Source: Fictibacillus halophilus (GTDB taxonomy: Bacteria > Bacillota > Bacilli > Bacillales > Fictibacillaceae). From it: a stretch of 64,000 nt of DNA. The notes under the pieces were generated by a model, which was given only the letters and a program-made list of their open reading frames with translations, ran no database searches and was not told the origin of the DNA. Below are positions 52,466 to 59,840 of the stretch, one piece after another. The position numbers and the translations under genes were made by a program. The stretch spans positions 248,001-312,000 of the forward strand of contig NZ_JAEACF010000001.1 of assembly GCF_016401385.1 (NCBI RefSeq). Direction: 5' to 3'. Each line of letters opens with the position of its first letter. The first letter of the stretch is position 1.

Positions 52466-53723
52466 AGCGGCGCTGCTAGGTTTTGGAACCGTTGGTCAAG
52501 GTGTATATGAAGCACTGAAAACGCATAGAGAACAACTTCAAGCTGTGCTGGGTAAAGAGGTTGTGATCGAAGGGATATTAGTTAAAGATGGAAGAAAAAA
52601 ACGTGAAGTGGATGAACATGTTTTAATAACTACTGATTTTGATGAGATCCTCAATATTGATGGACTAGAGGTCGTGTTTGAAGCAATCGTGGGAGAAGAG
52701 CCAGGTTTTACTTATTTGAGTCGTGCACTTGATAAAGGCTGTCATGTGATCACCGCAAACAAAGTCATGTTTGCGAGACATGGAAGAACATTGCTCGATA
52801 AAGCGGAAACACGTGATCGTTTTGTTGGATTCGAAGCGACAACAGCAGGTGGAACACCAATCATTCGGAGCATCTCTCAGCTTCTTCAAGTGAACGAAAT
52901 TCATGCAGTTGAAGCTATACTTAATGGCACATCCAACTACATTTTAACGAATATGAGGGAAAAAGGTCTTCCCTTTCATGAGGTGTTGAAATCTGCGCAA
53001 GAACTAGGTTATGCAGAGGCTGACCCGACAAATGATATAGAAGGTCATGATGCATTTTATAAGTTAATGATTTTAAGTGAGTTGTCGTTTGGTGAGACGC
53101 CAAAATGGGAGGATGTAGAACGCAAAGGAATAACAGAAGTAACGAGAGAGCAAATCTCGGTATTCAAAGACTGGGGATATAAGGTGAAGCATTTGGCGCG
53201 GATCCGCCGTGACCGCGACCAATTCATTTCATCAGTAAAACCCGTTTTGGTTGACGCAGATCACCCATTATATGGTGTGGAAGACGTTCAAAATGCCATT
53301 ACGATCGATACGAGTCTCGCAGGAAAAGTTACGGTTCAAGGAGCAGGAGCAGGAAAACTTCCAACAGCAAGCGCCATGGTGGAAGACTTGACTTATGTGC
53401 TGCAGCCTCATTCTGTAGTAAGAAAGAAAAAAGTAGAACAGCATGCTGCTAATAGTAGCGAAGACACAAACTTCACATCAGTTGGAGAGTATGTAGTCAT
53501 AGGTTCATCTGTAAGCTTTCATGGAACGGATGACGTACAAATTTTAAAACAAGAAATAAAAGAAGAGCTTGTTTTTCTTCTGATCGAGTGTCAAGTGAGT
53601 ACGGCAACTCTATTAAAAGAAAACCCTGAACTGGCTGTTTATGAGGTGGCGGGAAAGGAGAGGAAAAAAGCGGTTAAGCTAGAACAGAAGGATACATTAC
53701 TTAAAAAAGTAATAAATCTATAG
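52452..53723 (+). CDS. hom: Homoserine dehydrogenase
   Basis: A 423-residue enzyme. N-terminal NAD(P) fold (LLGFGTVGQGVYEAL), HVITANKV, then the homoserine catalytic domain with ILNGTSNYILTNM and GYAEADPTNDIEGHDA. The C-terminal part (about 350-423) does not carry a clear complete ACT domain, although EYVVIGSSVSF-to-end may be a remnant. It reduces aspartate semialdehyde to homoserine. GGGAGG precedes the ATG and the gene overlaps metX by 14 bases. A dedicated copy in the methionine operon is likely separate from the main threonine-pathway hom. Confidence 0.93.
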   Translation: MAPIKAALLGFGTVGQGVYEALKTHREQLQAVLGKEVVIEGILVKDGRKKREVDEHVLITTDFDEILNIDGLEVVFEAIVGEEPGFTYLSRALDKGCHVITANKVMFARHGRTLLDKAETRDRFVGFEATTAGGTPIIRSISQLLQVNEIHAVEAILNGTSNYILTNMREKGLPFHEVLKSAQELGYAEADPTNDIEGHDAFYKLMILSELSFGETPKWEDVERKGITEVTREQISVFKDWGYKVKHLARIRRDRDQFISSVKPVLVDADHPLYGVEDVQNAITIDTSLAGKVTVQGAGAGKLPTASAMVEDLTYVLQPHSVVRKKKVEQHAANSSEDTNFTSVGEYVVIGSSVSFHGTDDVQILKQEIKEELVFLLIECQVSTATLLKENPELAVYEVAGKERKKAVKLEQKDTLLKKVINL

Positions 53724-53756
53724 AATGAAAAAAGCTCCATCAAAGTGGTTATCCGA

Positions 53757-53787
53757 ACATTGCAGAGTGGCTCCTGCGATGTTTTTT
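53757..53787 (+). terminator. Intrinsic terminator of the methionine operon
   Basis: ACATTGCAG (53757-53765) pairs with CTGCGATGT (53774-53782) with one G-T, followed by six T. Confidence 0.85.
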
Positions 53788-53844
53788 AGTGTATGTTTTA
53801 ATGTAATCGAGCAAAAAAACCTCATTTGCAAAATCATACAATCA

Positions 53845-53897
53845 AAGAAAGAAGCTGGCTGAAAGGTCAACAAATGACTGCTTTCAACCAGCTTTTC
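53845..53897 (-). terminator. Terminator of the NAGPA/phosphoesterase gene
   Basis: On the minus strand AAGCTGGTTGAAAG pairs with CTTTCAGCCAGCTT (one G-T), a 15-base loop, then a T-rich tail. Confidence 0.8.
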
Positions 53898-53903
53898 TCT
53901 TAT

Positions 53904-56900
53904 TTACTCTTCTTCATAATCCTCGTTTATTACCGTGAATTCATCGATCAACTCTCCATCAGAAGAAGTAGTCCTAAAGGTGATTTTGTCTTTATCTACT
54001 TTTGCGTGCATGGACACGGCAATGTTATCCATGTTTACAAACTCAAACTTCTCATCAGCTACAGCGTCATAATGCTTGTTACCTGTCGTTCCGGCTACTA
54101 CATATATCGTGCCATTCGTATCTTCTTTTCCGTCTTTCAGTTTCTTTGTTCTGCCATAAGAATGATCGTGGCCCGAGAAAACAAGATCGATTCCAAGTTC
54201 GTCTGCTACAGGAGGAATCTTTTCTTTCATAATCTCGTTACCGCCGAACGGGTTGGTGTAATATGGCGGTTTATGAGTCACAAGAATTTTCCAAGGTTTA
54301 TCCGAATTCTTCATATCTTGTTTCAACCACTCTAGCTGTTGATTTAATATATCAGCATCAGATGTGTATCCAAGTACAGCAATATGCATGTTGTTGTAAT
54401 CCACTGAATAGGTTCCGCCTTTATCTACATCCGGTCCATTCTTCGGTAAGTTTAAGATTGCTTTTGCCAGCGATCCGTCTGCATCACCCATGTACTCATG
54501 GTTCCCTAAGGCCGTAACTAAGTCAGTTGCGCGAATGTTGCTGTACTGACTCAGCGCTGCTAACGAATCATCCCATTGTTTAAACTTAGAAGATTCGTCG
54601 ATCAAATCACCAACGTGAATCATAAATGATAAATCTTTATTGTTGAGATCTCCAAGAATTTTATTAAAGTGAGTAAGGTCGGAAGGTGATTGTGTATCCC
54701 CTAGTACCGCAAACTCAAAGCTTTGCATCCTTTTTAATGTTGTGAATTCCATGAACTCTGACCAATGATCTCCATCACCAACACGGTATACATAAGTAGT
54801 GTCTTGCTGTAATTTCTGCAGCTCTACTTTATTAACACGCACTATACCGTTTTTCTTGATGTCCAATTCTCCTGAAAACAATTGGTTACTTCCACTTGCT
54901 TTTTGAGTCTTTAATGACGCCATGCCTTTTTGCTCATAGTCTTTCTTTTTTGCATACTGCACAACTGCTGATTGATCACCTGCAAGAGGGCTCGACATCC
55001 AAGTAAACCCCTTCGTCTGATAAGGGTTACCTGTTGGAGTCGATATCATATTCTTAAATTCTGTTTCGGTCGCAAGTGCTGGGTATGTTTGTGTGTTGAT
55101 CTTAAAGGAATACTTGCCATCCTTAACTGCATACAGCGTAATCTTTTTCACTTCACCTGTAAAAGAATCCACCGACAAAGTTCCGTTGAGATCTGTTTTT
55201 CCAAAGGAGACGGGATCGTTCTCACCATCGATATGTGCAAACAGTTCAGCATCTACAACGGGCTCATCTTTATTATCTTTTACCGAAAGCTTTGTTGGTT
55301 TTCCTAATAAAATTGGCTCATGTGTCAAACTGATTGCTGCTTTTACTGGGACACGAGCTGGATTCATGGAAAACGTAGAAATAAAGTTTTCCGCTTTCGG
55401 CTGACTAAAAATCATACTTCCTTCTAACATTTCATACTTCATTTCGCTGCCTTCCTTTGTGGATGCAGGAATATCTAACTGTATCGTTGCAACATCTGCC
55501 ATTGAAGATGTTTCACCGTTGTTGATTAGATTAAGAGTTAAGATTCCGGTTTCTGAATCGTAATTTGAAGTACTGTCCTGAAAAGGTTCAGAAAACACAA
55601 CATTTTTAACCGGAAATCCTTTATCCATCTGCATACGAATAGCAGCAGAAGTAATCTCATCCGTATGTGTCATTTTCACTCCGAGATTAAAGGTATCACC
55701 TAAATATGCTTCTTCTTGTGACTTTACAAGTTCAATCTTTGCTGATCCTGTATTTACCGAAAAGTAGCTTGTATGAACAGCTTGATTTCCGAATTTATCG
55801 GGAACAATCAACGTTACATTGTGTGTTCCATCTGCCCAGCGATAACCACTTAATGAAACGGATCCGTCCATGTCATAAGAAAAGTGTCCTTCTGCTTCTG
55901 CATAATTCTTACCATCTACGAGTATACGGATTTTGTCCCAATCAATACCAGTTTTATAAGGATCTTCTTCATATTCGTTCACTCTTGCCGTGATGGTTAC
56001 ATCATTTTTTGTAAAAATCTTGTCGTCCGTGCTAACAGATTGAATGACAGGAGGGTAGAGGTCATCCACCTTTTCACCGTAAACGGCACGAATGTTATCA
56101 ACATAGATGGATCCTTTTGTCATAGGGCCAGTGATTCCAGATTTCGTAGACATCAAGCGAATCGTTTGTGTTCCTGATAACTTGAACGGACCTGTAAACG
56201 ATGATGGAATCTCCGCCTCGATGTATTTCCAGCCTGTCCAGTCGATTCCCGGCTTTTCACCTGTTAGATTGATCGTCTGATTTTTTCCGTTACCATCTAC
56301 AATCAGCATTCTTAGCCAATATCCTTGTGCCTCTGGCGTTCCATATACCCACATGCCAAAGCTTGAAGGATTACCTTCAACAGGAGTATTTAATCCAGGT
56401 CCTGCATAAACACCGAGCGTTGTTCCTGTTTGCGCACTTGAAAAATCAAAATCCAGCTTTAATGACTGATTGTCAAAGCGTACTTGATCTGGGAATTCGG
56501 AAAGTGATAAGGTTCCTTTTTCTCCACGTCCTGCAGTGGACGTTTTCCAGCTGCCTAATGCATCCTCAAAGTTATGAAGTACGATAGGAAGCTGTCCAAC
56601 AGATACGTTTAAATTTGCTTCAAGAGGTGTGCCTTTTAATCGAGCCGTGATGGTTCCTTTCACATTTTGATCACCCGTATGAAGAATTCCTTTTTCATCA
56701 ATGGTTCCCATACCATCTGGAATATCAAATGCAATATCATGAAGGTTCCACTTCACATTTCTTTTTTGAAATCTTGCTACGAGATCTATCTCTTTTTTAC
56801 TGTTTTTAGCTACAGTTAATTCAGAAGAACCAAAGAATAATTCATTCGGTGTCTCGATTTCAATGATGCTTTTTCCAACTTCTATACCATTATGTTTTAA

Positions 56901-58010
56901 CAGAATATGAAATTGACCCGTTTTTCCACTTGAGACAAAAGTTCCGTCTTCATTAATGGATCCAAACGAAGGATCAGATACTTCCCATGCTAACCCTGAT
57001 TGTGGGAGTGGTGCAGAAGCTTTAGACTTGTCCATCCCTTTTGCGTCAAAATCAATCGTTGAGCCAGGAGTGAACGATTTGTCATAAGGTTCGATGTGGG
57101 CAGAATGAAAGACATGATCAGAAGGCTCTTTTGTAACAACAAGCCAAGAGTTGGCTACACTTCTTTCATTTCTGTCAGAGGGCTGGTTGTCCACTTCTAT
57201 TACATCTTCACCAAGTTTGCGGGTAGTAAAAGTAGAGGAGCCGCCTCCGTCAAGATTGAGAGCGTGAACAGCGCCATGATCAATCATTAATTGAGCTAAG
57301 TCTTTCATTGAAATACCTGATGAATAGGGTTCTTGTCTGCCGTCAATGACAACAAAGAAAACATCACCGTCTTCTTTAATACCAACTGCTGTACGTGGCT
57401 CTTTATCCTGACCGGTTTGAGGAGTTTGATAGATTTGGCTGTTTCTGACTAGGATCGCGTTACCGCCGAGAGCTTCTTGAAGATCGGTTTTCATTGATTC
57501 GAATTCTGTAGAATTACCGATAACAGCGTTTCCGTCCTTCTTTATCCCAAAAAAGTTCCATGATCGCCCGCTTGTCCCTTTAATAGCGCGCCCGTCTTTA
57601 TAAACCACGCCATGTGGTTCCCCGGTAGCCATGTTATAAAAATCAGCGTTTACTGCTGCAACTACTTGGTGATTCTCTCCATTGGCCGCATTCGCTTGTG
57701 CTCTTACAGGCTGTAGGCTAAATGCATCTTCATCATTAGGTGTTCCGGCTTCAATGGCAACATTCGGATTATGTACATCTACTTCAACTACAAAACTCTC
57801 AATCTTTTTACCTTCTTTACTTTCAAAGCTGTATTGCTTTTCTTCTACACCAGGCGCAATATTTGCGCGGTACTCATTAATGGGGGTTTGTACAACTTCA
57901 GAAACGAGATCAAATTCACCTAATGCAGACGTTCTAAAGGGTGATAATGTGCTGCTCACTAAAATGAGGGCAAGGGCAGACGGCAACAGCTTTTTCCAAT
58001 AAAATTTCAT
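53904..58010 (-). CDS. Secreted phosphodiester glycosidase (NAGPA) - metallophosphoesterase fusion
   Basis: A 1368-residue exported protein. The signal peptide begins MKFYWKKLLPSALALILV and is cut near TSALG. Residues about 95-300 are a phosphodiester glycosidase (NAGPA) domain (VVAAVNADFYNMATGEPHG, RTAVGIKEDGDVFFVVIDGR, ALNLDGGGSSTF). Several Ig-like, carbohydrate-binding-like and cohesin-like beta domains follow to about 950, then a purple-acid-phosphatase-like N-terminal domain and a metallophosphoesterase domain with LGDTQ, VGDLIDE, LGNHEYMG, THKPPY and SGHDHSYGR (about 1070-1368). It may process sugar-phosphate polymers such as teichoic acids. ATG 58010 follows CAGGAGG. Confidence 0.9.
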   Translation of the reverse strand: MKFYWKKLLPSALALILVSSTLSPFRTSALGEFDLVSEVVQTPINEYRANIAPGVEEKQYSFESKEGKKIESFVVEVDVHNPNVAIEAGTPNDEDAFSLQPVRAQANAANGENHQVVAAVNADFYNMATGEPHGVVYKDGRAIKGTSGRSWNFFGIKKDGNAVIGNSTEFESMKTDLQEALGGNAILVRNSQIYQTPQTGQDKEPRTAVGIKEDGDVFFVVIDGRQEPYSSGISMKDLAQLMIDHGAVHALNLDGGGSSTFTTRKLGEDVIEVDNQPSDRNERSVANSWLVVTKEPSDHVFHSAHIEPYDKSFTPGSTIDFDAKGMDKSKASAPLPQSGLAWEVSDPSFGSINEDGTFVSSGKTGQFHILLKHNGIEVGKSIIEIETPNELFFGSSELTVAKNSKKEIDLVARFQKRNVKWNLHDIAFDIPDGMGTIDEKGILHTGDQNVKGTITARLKGTPLEANLNVSVGQLPIVLHNFEDALGSWKTSTAGRGEKGTLSLSEFPDQVRFDNQSLKLDFDFSSAQTGTTLGVYAGPGLNTPVEGNPSSFGMWVYGTPEAQGYWLRMLIVDGNGKNQTINLTGEKPGIDWTGWKYIEAEIPSSFTGPFKLSGTQTIRLMSTKSGITGPMTKGSIYVDNIRAVYGEKVDDLYPPVIQSVSTDDKIFTKNDVTITARVNEYEEDPYKTGIDWDKIRILVDGKNYAEAEGHFSYDMDGSVSLSGYRWADGTHNVTLIVPDKFGNQAVHTSYFSVNTGSAKIELVKSQEEAYLGDTFNLGVKMTHTDEITSAAIRMQMDKGFPVKNVVFSEPFQDSTSNYDSETGILTLNLINNGETSSMADVATIQLDIPASTKEGSEMKYEMLEGSMIFSQPKAENFISTFSMNPARVPVKAAISLTHEPILLGKPTKLSVKDNKDEPVVDAELFAHIDGENDPVSFGKTDLNGTLSVDSFTGEVKKITLYAVKDGKYSFKINTQTYPALATETEFKNMISTPTGNPYQTKGFTWMSSPLAGDQSAVVQYAKKKDYEQKGMASLKTQKASGSNQLFSGELDIKKNGIVRVNKVELQKLQQDTTYVYRVGDGDHWSEFMEFTTLKRMQSFEFAVLGDTQSPSDLTHFNKILGDLNNKDLSFMIHVGDLIDESSKFKQWDDSLAALSQYSNIRATDLVTALGNHEYMGDADGSLAKAILNLPKNGPDVDKGGTYSVDYNNMHIAVLGYTSDADILNQQLEWLKQDMKNSDKPWKILVTHKPPYYTNPFGGNEIMKEKIPPVADELGIDLVFSGHDHSYGRTKKLKDGKEDTNGTIYVVAGTTGNKHYDAVADEKFEFVNMDNIAVSMHAKVDKDKITFRTTSSDGELIDEFTVINEDYEEE

Positions 58011-58077
58011 CTTTTCCTCCTGTAAAAATAATTTTTGATACATGAGTTTCGGGCTACAGGTTTACAATAATGGAAAA

Positions 58078-58105
58078 ATATTAATGTAATGTTAGGAATT
58101 TGTAA
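58078..58105 (-). promoter_or_regulatory. Possible PhoP (Pho-box-like) repeats
   Basis: On the minus strand TTACAA (58105-58100), TAACAT (58094-58089) and TAATAT (58083-58078) recur at exactly 11-base intervals, 70 to 95 bases before the start of the phosphodiester-glycosidase gene. This is the spacing of PhoP-binding repeats (TTAACA-like). Match is partial. Confidence 0.35.
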
Positions 58106-58181
58106 TATATGTATATAGTTATACTAGAAAACTAAAGTGGTCGTTACAATAGGGCGAAAGTTCTCTTGTAGCTATACATAT

Positions 58182-58214
58182 AAAGACCTGCACACACAAG
58201 AGCGCAGGTCTTTT
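58182..58214. terminator. Terminator-like hairpin between minus-strand genes
   Basis: AAAGACCTGC (58182-58191) pairs with GCAGGTCTTT (58204-58213). With A and T runs on both sides it can work in both directions; on the minus strand it could end the YjcZ transcript. Just beyond lies a CT-rich stretch with TCTCTCTC repeats at 58210-58250. Confidence 0.7.
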
Positions 58215-58343
58215 CTCTCTCTATTTTTCTCTCTCTAGGTTCTCTCTCTGTTATCATACGAGGGGTTGTTAAAGCAAAAGGTTTTAATGCAATTGATCAC
58301 ATCGGATGAATCAGTAGTGATTTCCAATCAGGAAATGAACTGA

Positions 58344-58460
58344 TTAGCACCAGCCGTGTCCGCCACCGTAACCACCGCACCAACAACACCCAACGATGAT
58401 TAACAAGATAAATAGAACTACGATTAAAGCAAAGCTGTTTCCGTAAGACTTATATCCCAT
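58344..58460 (-). CDS. YjcZ-family sporulation protein (38 residues)
   Basis: A small peptide MGYKSYGNSFALIVVLFILL followed by a cysteine- and glycine-rich end (CCWCGGYGGGHGWC). This matches the YjcZ family core NSFALIVVLFILLIIVG. AAGGAGGTGG precedes ATG 58460. It is a shorter paralogue of the gene at 20478-20651. Probably made late in sporulation; a sporulation promoter was not identified. Confidence 0.88.
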   Translation of the reverse strand: MGYKSYGNSFALIVVLFILLIIVGCCWCGGYGGGHGWC

Positions 58461-58666
58461 TTAACCCACCTCCTTCTTTACAATGACAGAATATTAGAGG
58501 TACAAGTTAAAGGTTTGGGCGGAATTAGCCCATTTTTTCGGGACAAGAGCGGAAGCCTTATTTTATGGAAGAAAATATTTACCAAAATGTGGTTTGTTGT
58601 ATAATTACACTAGAACTAACTAAGTTGATCGAATTTTATGAACAAAACTTTATTGGAGCTGATAAC

Positions 58667-59212
58667 ATGTACGGTGTAATTGCTTATTTAGACAGTGAGA
58701 CTGAACAGAAGATAAATGATCTCAGGGATGGACTTGGAAAAGAAGGAATCGTGGGTCATGGTATGCGACCACATGTGACACTTAGTACGCATCCAGACAT
58801 TGATATTGAGTCTTTCATAGTATCTTTCCAGAATTACTTTAACGACATTGGTGCTGTACCTCTTTTCTTTCCAACCCTAGCCATATTCCTAAACAGCGGA
58901 ACTTTATATGCAGCACCAACTAAAAACAGTGTGCTGACAGATTTTCATCAGCGATATCATGACCAATTTAAGAAAGAGATAAATCAACAATCATTATATA
59001 TTCCTGATTATTGGGTGCCTCATTGCACGCTAGTAATGAACTTATCACATGAAGACTTAGTTAAAGCGTTTGATTATTCAGCAAGGAACTTAGAGCCTTT
59101 TCATGCAACGATTGAAAGTGTCGCACTTATACAACTAACGTATGAAGCAGATATATGCATAGATGTGAAGGATATTCTGACAGTGAAATTGAAAAAAGGT
59201 GACGTGAATTGA
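58667..59212 (+). CDS. 2'-5' RNA ligase/2H phosphoesterase family protein
   Basis: A 181-residue two-histidine phosphoesterase. The two HxTL motifs are HVTLST (about residue 35) and HCTLVM (about 124). Members hydrolyse cyclic phosphodiesters or ligate RNA; the Bacillus members are mostly unassigned. ATG 58667 lies after TTGGAGC, while the in-frame ATG at 58565 has no ribosome site. Its last codons are 73 bases before mscL. Confidence 0.85.
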   Translation: MYGVIAYLDSETEQKINDLRDGLGKEGIVGHGMRPHVTLSTHPDIDIESFIVSFQNYFNDIGAVPLFFPTLAIFLNSGTLYAAPTKNSVLTDFHQRYHDQFKKEINQQSLYIPDYWVPHCTLVMNLSHEDLVKAFDYSARNLEPFHATIESVALIQLTYEADICIDVKDILTVKLKKGDVN

Positions 59213-59285
59213 TATCGGATGACGTTTGAAAGTAGATGCTGTATGGTTATACATATACTAGTCATACAGAAAGGAATTAGGGTAC

Positions 59286-59747
59286 ATGTGGAACGAATTT
59301 AAAACATTTATTATGCGTGGCAACGTGATCGATCTTGCCATCGGTGTAATCATCGGAGCAGCATTTAGTAAAATCGTCACTTCACTCGTTGATGATGTCA
59401 TCATGCCTCCGATTGGTCTTTTACTTGGAAAAGTAGATTTCAGTAATCTCTACATAAATTTAGGAAAAGGCGACTATGCCACCTTAGCAGATGCCCAGAA
59501 AGCGGGAGCGGCGACACTTAATTACGGATTATTCATAAACACGCTGATCAACTTTTTTATCATTGCTTTAGTCATATTCTTAGTAGTGAAGCAGATTAAC
59601 CGTCTAAAGAGGAAAGAAGAAGTAAAGGCGCCGGATACAAAAGAATGCAAATATTGTTTATCTACAATCCCATTGAGAGCCGTTAAATGTCAAAGCTGTA
59701 CGGCAGATTTAAATGATGACGCTGTTGTGAGACAGTCCTCTGAATAA
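59286..59747 (+). CDS. mscL: Large-conductance mechanosensitive channel MscL with zinc-ribbon tail
   Basis: A 153-residue channel subunit. [25 protein letters not shown] is the N-terminal helix and pore-lining TM1; TM2 is at about 76-98. After the normal C-terminal helix a segment [19 protein letters not shown] (about 119-138) adds two CxxC pairs, a zinc-ribbon pattern beyond the usual length of 120-130. It opens under membrane tension to protect from osmotic shock. ATG 59286 follows AAAGGAATTAGGG. Confidence 0.93.
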   Translation: MWNEFKTFIMRGNVIDLAIGVIIGAAFSKIVTSLVDDVIMPPIGLLLGKVDFSNLYINLGKGDYATLADAQKAGAATLNYGLFINTLINFFIIALVIFLVVKQINRLKRKEEVKAPDTKECKYCLSTIPLRAVKCQSCTADLNDDAVVRQSSE

Positions 59748-59762
59748 GGGGGCTTTTTTTTA
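59732..59762 (+). terminator. Intrinsic terminator of mscL
   Basis: AGTCCTC pairs with GGGGGCT using G-T pairs; it overlaps the end of the gene and is followed by seven T. Confidence 0.7.
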
Positions 59763-59840
59763 TTGTTGTAAAAGTTTAAAGAAGCAGTTGTGCTACAATT
59801 AATACATAAAATCTATTGGGAAATAAGGGTAGGTGAAACC

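Noticed and set aside
58210..58250. TCTCTCTC repeats as a functional site
   Set aside because: Short low-complexity tract next to a terminator; no further structure seen.
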